From assembly GCA_029099805.1 (NCBI GenBank), contig JAQXOR010000127.1:17849-81848 (forward strand): 64,000 nt of DNA, read 5' to 3'. The notes beneath the pieces are model-generated. The model worked only from the letters and a program-made list of their open reading frames with translations, was not told the DNA's origin and made no database searches. The position numbers and the translations under genes were made by a program. The stretch comes from Lachnospiraceae bacterium (GTDB lineage: Bacteria > Bacillota > Clostridia > Lachnospirales > Lachnospiraceae). The first letter of the stretch is position 1, and each line of letters opens with the position of its first letter. Positions 19,472 through 28,094 of the stretch are shown one piece after another.

Positions 19472-19593
19472 CCTCCTTACGTTACACTCACTTTTGTTAT
19501 CATGAGTCTACCATGATTTTCAAAAAAAACATATCATACAATTACTCTTTTTATCAAAAATATGTCATTATTTTTAATAAGATACCCAAGGTA

Positions 19594-20328
19594 CTATCGT
19601 GCGTGAAACTGCTGTTCCCGATACTCACGCGGAGTCACCTTGACATACCGTTTAAACATAGAAATAAAATGACTTTCCGAGCAAAAACAAAGACTGCTTG
19701 CAATCTCAGCGGACGAGAACGCCGTATAGCGCAACATTTTTTCCGACGCCTCGATCCGTTTCTGCATAATATACTGTGACACGGAGATTCCTACCTCTTT
19801 ATGAAACAGCTTGGATAAATATGTCGGACTAAGCTTTGTTTCCTCTGCTAAATCTGCAAGCGTAATCTTCGCATGCAGATGAGAATAAATATACTCCAGA
19901 CAAACGATAATTGCCTTGGAATACATTGTTTTCTTTCGGATGCTGTGCATCCTTTTTACATACGCCTCAACCAGTTCCCGGTGAAGCAGTGTAATTTCTT
20001 CTTCGTTCTGAATCTTATCGATTCTCCGAATATAAATATCACTGCGATTATAGGCCTCCTCCATTTCCATCCCGCCCTCGATACAATATCTGGTAATAAA
20101 GGCAATGGTGATAATCAGATGATATTTTAAATTACGCAGTTTGTCATCACTGAGCACTCCCAGCCCATCGCTGTCGAAGGGACGCATAAGCGCCAAGGTC
20201 TCTTCCACATTCCCCATCTTAATGCTCTGGTAAAACTCTACCTCTCTGTCATAGGGCGTATGAAACCGATTGTCTTCCCGGTTTTCAAACTCAATCTGCG
20301 CCAGTGCCTTTTGCATATCAAGCTTCAT
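19594..20328 (-). CDS. AraC-family transcriptional regulator
   Basis: C-terminal double HTH: ITLADLAEETKLSPTYLSKLFHKEVGISVSQYIMQKRIEASEKMLRYT...SESHFISMFKRYVKVTPREYREQ. Confidence 0.92.
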   Translation of the reverse strand: MKLDMQKALAQIEFENREDNRFHTPYDREVEFYQSIKMGNVEETLALMRPFDSDGLGVLSDDKLRNLKYHLIITIAFITRYCIEGGMEMEEAYNRSDIYIRRIDKIQNEEEITLLHRELVEAYVKRMHSIRKKTMYSKAIIVCLEYIYSHLHAKITLADLAEETKLSPTYLSKLFHKEVGISVSQYIMQKRIEASEKMLRYTAFSSAEIASSLCFCSESHFISMFKRYVKVTPREYREQQFHAR

Positions 20329-21271
20329 CAATACACCTTCCCCGGAATAATTCATCCGTTATCATTTTATACTCACTCAGTTTCTCACATTTCCTTATCC
20401 GTTTCCGTGCCTTTTCATTCTCTGCAAAACTATCCAGCAAATAGAACCAGAGCTCCTTCATCTTATAAATCAGATCACGGTCACAGGACAAAACCTCGCG
20501 ATACTCATTTACGAGCTGTTCATGAAACTCTCTTATTGTCTCTCTGCGTACCTTTTCCTCCGGTAATTTCTCACCCCGGAGGCGTCCGATGAGATACGGG
20601 TCCCGTAAAAGCCCTCGGCCGAGCATCACCGCAGAAAGCTTTGGGAAACGGGCCGTCAGTAACTCATAGTCTTCCTTAGTAAAAATGTCTCCGTTATAGC
20701 AAAGGTCCCCTTTCCAACCGTCATATGCTGTTGCAAACGCTTCCGGTCGTACCTGCCCCTTATAGAAATCCTTTTGAATCCTCGGGTGAACGGTAAGCTC
20801 TTTCATCGGATACTTCTCATATATCTGAAGAAGCTTCTCCCAGCCTGCGGTATCTCCACGGCCAATCCGTGTCTTTACCGACACAGCAACGTTACATTTT
20901 TCAAACACTTCGTCAAAAAACCTTGTAAGCTCCTCCGGCCGGTCGAGGAATCCGGACCCTTTTCCCTTAGCCACCACTGTCCCCGACGGACAACCAAGGT
21001 TTAAATTCACTTCTGTATAACCGAACTCTTTTAAACAATCTGCTGCCATTAAAAAGTAGTCCGCACGATTCGTTAAAATCTGCGGAACTACCTTCATACC
21101 TATATTATTTTCCGGCAGGATATCCCGCCGCTCCTTATTCCGGAGAATTTTGTTGATATCCGGTGAAATAAACGGAGTAAAATACTTTTCCGGTGCCGGA
21201 AAATATTTCTGAAACGCCAGGCGAAAAATATACCCGGTAATTCCTTCCATCGGTGCAAAGTAAAACTTCAT
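20318..21271 (-). CDS. dus: tRNA-dihydrouridine synthase family protein
   Basis: MKFYFAPMEGITGYIFRLAF, VNLNLGCPSGTVVAKGKGSGFL, VSVKTRIG, NGDIFTKEDY, MLGRGLLRDPYLI. Confidence 0.92.
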   Translation of the reverse strand: MKFYFAPMEGITGYIFRLAFQKYFPAPEKYFTPFISPDINKILRNKERRDILPENNIGMKVVPQILTNRADYFLMAADCLKEFGYTEVNLNLGCPSGTVVAKGKGSGFLDRPEELTRFFDEVFEKCNVAVSVKTRIGRGDTAGWEKLLQIYEKYPMKELTVHPRIQKDFYKGQVRPEAFATAYDGWKGDLCYNGDIFTKEDYELLTARFPKLSAVMLGRGLLRDPYLIGRLRGEKLPEEKVRRETIREFHEQLVNEYREVLSCDRDLIYKMKELWFYLLDSFAENEKARKRIRKCEKLSEYKMITDELFRGRCIDEA

Positions 21272-21332
21272 GGGAAACGCTCCTGTAATTATCTTACGGA
21301 TTCTTCTGTCTTCAATCCGACGACTGTTTATC

Positions 21333-22838
21333 TTACTCTTCTTTATTCTCCTGCTTTAACTGCTGTGCAAGCTCCTCAAGCCGTTCAACAAGTTCCAGCA
21401 TCTCGGAAGCAGACTGTCCGTTCTGTTCACTGATTTCATAGGTCTCACCGGAGTGTGCCGTTACCTCCTCCGTAATCGCAGAAATCGTCTGAATACTTTC
21501 CACAATCTCAGCATTCGCTCCGGCCAGCTTCTTCACGGCATCTCCCAGACGTTCTGCCTGAGTATCAATATCTGCGGAAGCCTCTGCAATCCCCTTGAAA
21601 TTACGTTCTGTCTGAAGCGCCATATTACCCTGCAGACGGTTGCTCTCACCCAGCTCCCTGATTACCGCAATCAATGCATTAACTTCATCGGAAACATTAT
21701 TAATAATCGTCGTAATCTCTACCGTTGCGTTATTTGTCTGTCCTGCCAGTGCTGAAATTTCGGACGCAACCACAGCAAACCCTTTTCCGGCCTCCCCGGC
21801 TCTCGCAGCCTCAATACTTGCATTTAAGGAAAGAAGTGCTGTCTTTTTCGTTACCCCCTCAATTGCACTGATAATATGCTCCATCTGCTGGGCATAGGTA
21901 TGAAGCTTCTCTAATTCACTATATACTCTTTCACTTGCCTCATTGGTATGCTTCACCTGGGTAACCAGCTCCTCCACGGACTGATTTCCCTCTGTAATTT
22001 CCTTTCTTGCCGTACGAATGTCTGCACCGATCACTTCGGAAACCTCTTCCACATTAGCCACAAACGACTGAATCTGCTCCGTTTTCTCCAGCTGCAGCTG
22101 TACCGCGTTCACCGCATCATCCGTACCGTTCGTTACCTCCTGCATCGCAAGCATCGTCTTTGACAAGGATTCGTGCAGACCGTTCATCCGGCTTGCAACG
22201 GTGTCCGTCAATTCAACCATACTGCCGGAAGTCAGCATGATTTTTTCCAGCAATTCTTCGGAACGCTCCTTCGCTGCACTTGCTGCTTCTACCTGCTTTT
22301 GTCCCATACGCATCAGGGCCGCAGCCACCATTCCCAGAAAAACCATGCAAAGAAGAATCACAGCAACACGGATTTCCATGCTGGAAAGATTTGCATTCGT
22401 ATATTTCGCAGTAATAAACCCGTAATTAATCTCTATGAGATTAATCAGCATAACTCCGACACCTAACCTTGCAATAAACGCTTTATCGGCATATACCGCA
22501 CAGGCAACAAGCATCGGTAACGCATAGACAAATGCCTCGGGAGCAGTCGTTGTAAACAATACAAAGGTGTAAAGTGCGGCATATCCGACGGAAATGATTG
22601 TTCTGAGAAAAACACTTCCTGCATTTTTACGATATAACACTACGGCTGCTGCTAACGGCACAAGTGCAAACACAAGAAACTTTGCGTAATATCCGGGTGT
22701 TCTTGCACCTTTTGCAAGCTCCAGTGCATATGCAAGAACTAATACAATATCCGTAATCAGATAGCAACGGAACAAAATTTTGTTTGCCTCCAATACGTCC
22801 GATGTGTACTTTTCCTTTTTCATTTGTCTGCTCATCAA
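21333..22838 (-). CDS. Methyl-accepting chemotaxis protein with integral-membrane N-terminal domain
   Basis: About six hydrophobic segments, then MCP tip [37 protein letters not shown]. Confidence 0.93.
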   Translation of the reverse strand: MMSRQMKKEKYTSDVLEANKILFRCYLITDIVLVLAYALELAKGARTPGYYAKFLVFALVPLAAAVVLYRKNAGSVFLRTIISVGYAALYTFVLFTTTAPEAFVYALPMLVACAVYADKAFIARLGVGVMLINLIEINYGFITAKYTNANLSSMEIRVAVILLCMVFLGMVAAALMRMGQKQVEAASAAKERSEELLEKIMLTSGSMVELTDTVASRMNGLHESLSKTMLAMQEVTNGTDDAVNAVQLQLEKTEQIQSFVANVEEVSEVIGADIRTARKEITEGNQSVEELVTQVKHTNEASERVYSELEKLHTYAQQMEHIISAIEGVTKKTALLSLNASIEAARAGEAGKGFAVVASEISALAGQTNNATVEITTIINNVSDEVNALIAVIRELGESNRLQGNMALQTERNFKGIAEASADIDTQAERLGDAVKKLAGANAEIVESIQTISAITEEVTAHSGETYEISEQNGQSASEMLELVERLEELAQQLKQENKEE

Positions 22839-22851
22839 ATATTCCTCCTCT

Positions 22852-23613
22852 TTACACGTTAGTTATTTTCTGCACTGCCAACAGGTTTTCCAAAAACTGC
22901 TTCTCTTTCTTGGATAATACTGCATTTTCAAGCAAATCCGGTCTCGCGGCAAGAGTTCGTTCGATTGACCTCTCCCTGCGCCATTTCTCAATATTTGCAT
23001 GATGCCCGGATAATAACACCTCCGGCACCCTTCTGCCCTCGTATTCCTCCGGTCTTGTATACTGCGGATACTCTAACAGATTATCCTGAAAACTCTCAAA
23101 CTCCGCCGAAGCCTCGTTATTCAATACTCCGGGCACCAGACGGGACACCGCATCTATCATCATCATTGCCGGAAGCTCCCCACCGGTCAGTACATAATCT
23201 CCCGCTGATACCATATCCGTCACCACCATCTCAAGAGCTCTCTCATCTATGCCCTCGTAGTGTCCGCAAAGAAAAATCAAATCTTCCTCCTTTGCCCACT
23301 CTTCCGCCTTTTTCTGTGTAAAGGTCTCACCCTGTGGTGTAAGATATATCACCTTTGTCTTTTCCCTGCGTTCCTCCGGAATCAGACTCTTTACATAAGC
23401 ACAGGTCTTTACGACCGGGTCCGGTGCCATTACCATGCCGGCTCCGCCGCCGTAGGGGTAATCATCCACCCGCTTATGCTTGTCCTCGGAAAAGTCCCGG
23501 ATATCGACCGCTTTAATCGACAACAGCCCTTTCTCCACGGCACGGCCGATAATACTTGTATTTAGACCCTGCTCCACCATGTCAGGGAAAAGTGTCATTA
23601 CATAAAAATTCAT
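22852..23613 (-). CDS. trmD: tRNA (guanine-N1)-methyltransferase TrmD
   Basis: [88 protein letters not shown]. Confidence 0.97.
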   Translation of the reverse strand: MNFYVMTLFPDMVEQGLNTSIIGRAVEKGLLSIKAVDIRDFSEDKHKRVDDYPYGGGAGMVMAPDPVVKTCAYVKSLIPEERREKTKVIYLTPQGETFTQKKAEEWAKEEDLIFLCGHYEGIDERALEMVVTDMVSAGDYVLTGGELPAMMMIDAVSRLVPGVLNNEASAEFESFQDNLLEYPQYTRPEEYEGRRVPEVLLSGHHANIEKWRRERSIERTLAARPDLLENAVLSKKEKQFLENLLAVQKITNV

Positions 23614-23616
23614 GTA

Positions 23617-23920
23617 TTATCCTTCCTTCGGCTGTTCCATCAAAGAACCACAAAGCCGTTCCAAATATCTTTCCTGTTCCTTTTTCATCAATGCAACAAG
23701 TGCAGATGCATCCTCTTTCGTCTGGCTTTATGAATTGCAGCCAAATATGCCGGTCTGTCTTTATCCTGCAAAATAAACGGACAAATTGCATTTTTCAAAT
23801 ATTGGAATTATACGCCAGTTCACGTTGTGTAAAACCGTAAATACCGTTTCGGATCTGATGCTTTTGTTCAGTTTGCAACGTGTATATCAGGTTAGAATTC
23901 ACTTCCTTGCTATATTCCAT
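23617..23920 (-). pseudogene. Remnant of a Fic/DOC-family protein (internal deletion plus frameshift)
   Basis: Minus strand: MEYSKEVNSNLIYTLQTEQKHQIRNGIYGFTQRELAYNSNI* resembles the N-terminus before the Fic AYNSNxIEG motif; then, in other frames, LKNAICPFILQDKDRPAYLAAIHKAR and TKEDASALVALMKKEQERYLERLCGSLMEQPKEG*, a Fic-like C-terminus. Confidence 0.6.
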
Positions 23921-24253
23921 AAAATCATCCTCTTCGAAAATTTCCACAAAAACATTATACTATAAAAGAGAGCATTATTCAAGAAAGACATTCCTTCTTC
24001 CTACACTTTTCTGCTTCTGCCTGCAGATAACCATAAGCAACTTTTTTGCCATTTTCACTTTCATTGTAAAATCCACAAGTCAACATAATAAAGCCTATAG
24101 GCAAAATCATACATATAAAAAAGCTGCCGTTACCAAACTCTATCAGCACACAAACTGCAAAAGCAACTACTGTTACAGAAACAATAAGTGAACCTGCTCT
24201 GGCAAACTTTTCATTCGTTTTGAAATAATCCTCCTGCTTCTACTTGATGCTCC

Positions 24254-24751
24254 TTATTTGTCCTGTACAGAATTTTTGTGATTTTCACGAATTACGATTC
24301 CCCACAGACCAACCACGCCTATTACTCCTATTCCCAACCCTAAACCACCACTTCTCATGAAAGAACCTTCCGGCAATTGAGGAAATATAATATACCCAAT
24401 CATTATACTCAACGCTAATATCAATGTTCCTACAAATGTTACGATGCACTTACGTTTCACTACTAGCTTTTTTTCAGTCTCTGCATAATCTGCGACCTTT
24501 CGTAAGGTCTCTTTTTCTTCCTTTTCCATTCTCTCACTTTTCCTTTCCCCATCAATTATTTCTTTGATGTCGACTTCGTAGTAATCCGCCAATTCAACCA
24601 GAATTCCTAATTCCGGCATGGTATTACCATTTTCCCATCGAGATACACTTCGAGAGGATACACCAAACTTTTCTGCCAGTTGCTCTTGTGTCAGTTCTTT
24701 CTCTTTGCGCAATTCTCTTAGAAAAGCACCAATTTTTATCTGGTCTATCAT
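24254..24751 (-). CDS. XRE-family regulator with C-terminal transmembrane segments
   Basis: IGAFLRELRKEKELTQEQLAEKFGVSSRSVSRWENGNTMPELGILVELADYYEVDIKEIIDGER; two hydrophobic C-terminal segments. Confidence 0.9.
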   Translation of the reverse strand: MIDQIKIGAFLRELRKEKELTQEQLAEKFGVSSRSVSRWENGNTMPELGILVELADYYEVDIKEIIDGERKSERMEKEEKETLRKVADYAETEKKLVVKRKCIVTFVGTLILALSIMIGYIIFPQLPEGSFMRSGGLGLGIGVIGVVGLWGIVIRENHKNSVQDK

Positions 24752-24882
24752 CTGACTCACTCCTTTCACAACCTATTATCACTGAAAAGGCAATAGAAAA
24801 CCACGTCACAAAGTGAGAAATAACATGATTTTCAACGGACACTTATGTCTTGTCATCAGGCATCTGATTCGGTGCCGCGTAC

Positions 24883-25398
24883 TTAGTCCAATAGCCCCGG
24901 CAGAATATGCACGGTTACTTTCCCTTCCTCCAGAGAAATCTCCTTTACACAATCCTCGATATACGGAATCAGCACTGTTTCCTTATTCGGAAGCGTAACC
25001 TCAAATACGTCATTGGCCCCGGTCTGCAACACCTCGCTTAACGTACCCAGAGTCTCGCCCTCATCAGTAACCACTGACAGCCCGATTAAGTCACATATAT
25101 AAAACTCATTTTCCGCAAGCGGCATGGCATCCTCTCTTTCGATAAGAATATCCTTATTGCGGTATAATGCCGCCTTGTCACAGTCATTTATTTCCTTAAA
25201 CTTCAAGATAACCATCTGCTTAAAAAACTTTACACCCTCTATGGTTACCGGAAGCAATTCTCTTCCCAAATCCAAATACGCCTTCTTTAACTTTTTAAAA
25301 CGCTTTGCATCATCGGTGGTCGGGAACACCTTTACCTCACCCCGCACCCCGTGGGTGGTGGTAATCACACCGACACGTAACATGCTATCCTTATCCAT
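24883..25398 (-). CDS. rimM: Ribosome maturation factor RimM
   Basis: MLRVGVITTTHGVRGEVKVFPTTDDAKRF, YICDLIGLSVVTDEGETLGTLSEVLQTGANDVFEV, LIPYIEDCVKEI. Confidence 0.95.
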   Translation of the reverse strand: MDKDSMLRVGVITTTHGVRGEVKVFPTTDDAKRFKKLKKAYLDLGRELLPVTIEGVKFFKQMVILKFKEINDCDKAALYRNKDILIEREDAMPLAENEFYICDLIGLSVVTDEGETLGTLSEVLQTGANDVFEVTLPNKETVLIPYIEDCVKEISLEEGKVTVHILPGLLD

Positions 25399-25540
25399 AG
25401 ACAGAATCCTTTCTTTCGCAATCTTGGTCTCTTTATGTCAATTATTATCTATATGATTTATATTCATTCTAAATTAGTTTCTTGATTTTTACGTTTTTCT
25501 GCTTGTTCTTTTTCCTTGCAGCCCTTCTTTTCTTGCCTAA

Positions 25541-25674
25541 GCGGAAGCATCGAAAATTCCTAAAGAGAACCTTAAAGCAACGTCGGCACTTAGCGAGGTG
25601 TTTTCGAGCTTAGTGTCCGCTACGTTGCTGCAAGAGCGAGAGCGGGTTCTCGTAGGAAATTTCGATGCTCCCGC
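25541..25674. repeat. Imperfect ~134-bp inverted repeat (palindromic intergenic element)
   Basis: Left GCGGAAGCATCGAAAATTCCTAAAGAGAACC...AGCAACGT...CACTTAGC; reverse complement of right GCGGGAGCATCGAAATTTCCTACGAGAACC...AGCAACGT...CACTAAGC. Confidence 0.8.
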
Positions 25675-25690
25675 GTGTACAAAACCCAAG

Positions 25691-25721
25691 GGGCTGCCCG
25701 GTCAAAAAGACCAAGCAGCCC
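25691..25721 (-). terminator. Candidate terminator downstream of khpA
   Basis: Minus strand GGGCTGCTTGGTC-TTTTT-GACCGGGCAGCCC followed by CTTGGGTTTTG; T tract imperfect. Confidence 0.55.
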
Positions 25722-25733
25722 TCAGTATTGGCA

Positions 25734-25964
25734 TTATTGTAGTATTTCAACGACTACCTTTTTGTCGTCTCCGGCAGCTGCGGACTTAACGACGGTACGG
25801 ATAGCTTTTGCAATACGGCCCTGCTTGCCGATTACCTTACCCATATCCTCCTGTGCCACACGCAACTCGACAACAATCGACTTATCGGTTTCCTTTTCAG
25901 TCACCTCAACTGCCTCCGGATGATCTACAAGTGCCATAGCAATAACCTTTACTAACTCTTTCAT
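25734..25964 (-). CDS. khpA: KH-domain RNA-binding protein KhpA (YlqC)
   Basis: MKELVKVIAMALVDHPEAVEVTEKE...ELRVAQEDMGKVIGKQGRIAKAIRTVVKSAA; next to rpsP. Confidence 0.94.
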   Translation of the reverse strand: MKELVKVIAMALVDHPEAVEVTEKETDKSIVVELRVAQEDMGKVIGKQGRIAKAIRTVVKSAAAGDDKKVVVEILQ

Positions 25965-26014
25965 TACTATACACCTTGCCTTTCCGGATACTGCCGTACC
26001 CGCACTTCCACTTC

Positions 26015-26260
26015 CTACTTCTCGATACCGGCCTTCTTTAATAACTTGGCAACGGTCTCGGTCGGCTGTGCGCCATCAGCAAGCCACTTCTTTGCAGCCT
26101 CCTCGTTTACGTTGAAAACGCTCGGCTCCTTGGTCGGATCGTAGGTTCCGATTTCCTCGATAAATCTACCATCACGCGGAGATCTGGAATCTGCAACAAC
26201 GATTCTATAGAAAGGTGCCTTCTTCTGACCCATTCTCTTTAATCTCATCTTTACTGCCAT
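26015..26260 (-). CDS. rpsP: 30S ribosomal protein S16
   Basis: [42 protein letters not shown]. Confidence 0.98.
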   Translation of the reverse strand: MAVKMRLKRMGQKKAPFYRIVVADSRSPRDGRFIEEIGTYDPTKEPSVFNVNEEAAKKWLADGAQPTETVAKLLKKAGIEK

Positions 26261-26313
26261 CTCAATTTCACCTCCTTAAATCTGAAATACATGTATAGTC
26301 AAAGCGAAAACGC

Positions 26314-27654
26314 TTAGAACCCGAACGGAAGCTTAAAGCCTCGTCTGCCTTTGCCGCCCATCATGCCGGACAGCTGCTTCATCATCTTTTTCTGACCTTC
26401 CACCTGCTTTACCAGACGGTTTACTTCGGAAATATCCACACCGGCTCCGGCAGCTATTCTACGCTTTCTGGAAGGATTCAAAAGTGCCGGATTGGAGCGT
26501 TCCTCCTTTGTCATGGACTGGATAATCGCCACCATTCCCTTGAACATGTCATCGTTTAACTCAACACCCTTTAACTGGCTGCCGACTCCCGGAAGCATGT
26601 TCATAATCTGGCTGATACCGCCCATCTTTTTCATTTGTTCGGTCTGCTCCAGCAAATCGTTAAAGTCGAACTCTGCCTTCTTTAACTTCTTTTCCATCTC
26701 CCTTGCCTTGTTCTCATCGAACTCTGCCTGGGCTTTATCAATCAGGGTAAGAATATCACCCATTCCGAGAATACGGGATGCCATACGGTCCGGATGGAAC
26801 TGCTCCACATCCGTCAGCTTCTCGCCCGTACCTGCATACAGAATCGGACGCCCCGTTACCGCACGGATGGAAAGTGCCGCACCGCCTCTGGTATCACCGT
26901 CGAGCTTCGTGATAACGACACCGGTGATTCCGATTTCCTTTTCAAACGTCTCTGCCACGTTGACCGCATCCTGACCGGTCATGGCATCTACGGTAAGCAG
27001 CGTATTTGTTACCGAAAGAGCTGCCTTTATCTGCTTTAGCTCCTCCATCAGCACCTCATCAATATGAAGACGTCCTGCAGTATCTATCAAAACTACGTTA
27101 TTGTTATTCTTCCTTGCATGCTCTATGGCAGCCTTTGCAATATCGACAGGATTATTCTTATCTCCCATCGTAAACACCGGCACGCCTACCTTCTCACCGT
27201 TAATGATAAGCTGGTCGATTGCCGCCGGACGATATACGTCACAGGCAACGAGAAGCGGACGTTTGCCCTTACTCTTAAACTGACCCGCAAGCTTTGCAGC
27301 CATCGTCGTTTTACCGGCACCCTGTAAGCCGCACATCATAATGACGGTAATTTCGTTTCCCGGAAGAAACGTAAGCTCCGTGGTCTCGGAGCCGAGCAGG
27401 GAGACCATTTCCTCGTTTACAATCTTTATCACCATCTGTCCCGGAGTCAGGCTGTTCATCACATCCTGTCCGATGGCACGCTCTTCTACGGTTTTCACAA
27501 AATTCTTTACTACACGGAAATTTACATCCGCCTCCAAAAGAGCCATCTTAACCTCTTTCAGAGCCGCCTTTACATCTGCCTCGGAAAGTCTTCCTTTCCC
27601 GCGCAGATTCTTAAAAATCCCCTGCAGCTTTTCCGAAAGGCTGTCAAATGCCAT
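26314..27654 (-). CDS. ffh: Signal recognition particle protein Ffh
   Basis: MAFDSLSEKLQGIFKNLRGKGRLSEADVKAALKEVKMALLEADVNFRVVK, GLQGAGKTTMAAKLA, M-domain. Confidence 0.98.
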   Translation of the reverse strand: MAFDSLSEKLQGIFKNLRGKGRLSEADVKAALKEVKMALLEADVNFRVVKNFVKTVEERAIGQDVMNSLTPGQMVIKIVNEEMVSLLGSETTELTFLPGNEITVIMMCGLQGAGKTTMAAKLAGQFKSKGKRPLLVACDVYRPAAIDQLIINGEKVGVPVFTMGDKNNPVDIAKAAIEHARKNNNNVVLIDTAGRLHIDEVLMEELKQIKAALSVTNTLLTVDAMTGQDAVNVAETFEKEIGITGVVITKLDGDTRGGAALSIRAVTGRPILYAGTGEKLTDVEQFHPDRMASRILGMGDILTLIDKAQAEFDENKAREMEKKLKKAEFDFNDLLEQTEQMKKMGGISQIMNMLPGVGSQLKGVELNDDMFKGMVAIIQSMTKEERSNPALLNPSRKRRIAAGAGVDISEVNRLVKQVEGQKKMMKQLSGMMGGKGRRGFKLPFGF

Positions 27655-27663
27655 AACTCCTCC

Positions 27664-28017
27664 TTATAACCAATCCAAAAGCTCCTCGGTCAATCCTCTG
27701 GCTTCCTTTACAAAATCCAGATTCCCTGTATCGTAACTGTGTCCCAAAATCGCATTAATCTTTTCGACACATTCCTTAGTCTTATTAAACTTTTCTACCA
27801 GATGGAGCTTTTCTTCGTAATCACGCAGCTGCTTACTGCAACGCTTCACCACATCATGTACGCCCTGCCTCGTAATCCCTTCCGCATCCGCAATCTCGGA
27901 CAGAGACAAATCATTCAGGATGTAATCCTCGAAAATCTGCTTGTTATGCTCCTTCAGCAACTCACCGTAAAAATCATACAGCATGGCAAGCTCCAGAAGC
28001 TCATTTACCTCTTCCAT
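27664..28017 (-). CDS. ylxM: YlxM family DNA-binding protein
   Basis: MEEVNELLELAMLYDFYGELLKEHNKQIFEDYILNDLSLSEIADAEGITRQGVHDVVKRCSKQL. Start at 28017 from SD and promoter. Confidence 0.93.
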   Translation of the reverse strand: MEEVNELLELAMLYDFYGELLKEHNKQIFEDYILNDLSLSEIADAEGITRQGVHDVVKRCSKQLRDYEEKLHLVEKFNKTKECVEKINAILGHSYDTGNLDFVKEARGLTEELLDWL

Positions 28018-28024
28018 CAAAAAC

Positions 28025-28057
28025 ACCACCTGTAAAGTTTTTTTCTTTACAGGTGGT
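28025..28057. promoter_or_regulatory. Perfect 13-bp inverted repeat between the ylxM -10 and start, containing the SD
   Basis: Minus strand ACCACCTGTAAAG-AAAAAAA-CTTTACAGGTGGT; AGGTGG SD 8 nt from ATG 28017. Confidence 0.85.
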
Positions 28058-28086
28058 AGTGTAACAGATAATGAAGTATCTGTCAA
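28058..28086 (-). promoter_or_regulatory. Housekeeping promoter TTGACA-17-TACACT for ylxM-ffh-rpsP
   Basis: Minus strand -35 28086-28081, -10 28063-28058. Confidence 0.8.
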
Positions 28087-28094
28087 GTATTTTT

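Noticed and set aside
19594-21271. Possible polysaccharide-utilisation locus (GH5 plus AraC)
   Set aside because: No transporter or other CAZyme nearby; neighbours are dus and MCP, so only a loose association is supportable.
28018-28086. N-terminal extension of YlxM in the ORF track
   Set aside because: It is translated promoter and palindrome sequence; the start at 28017 has a proper SD.
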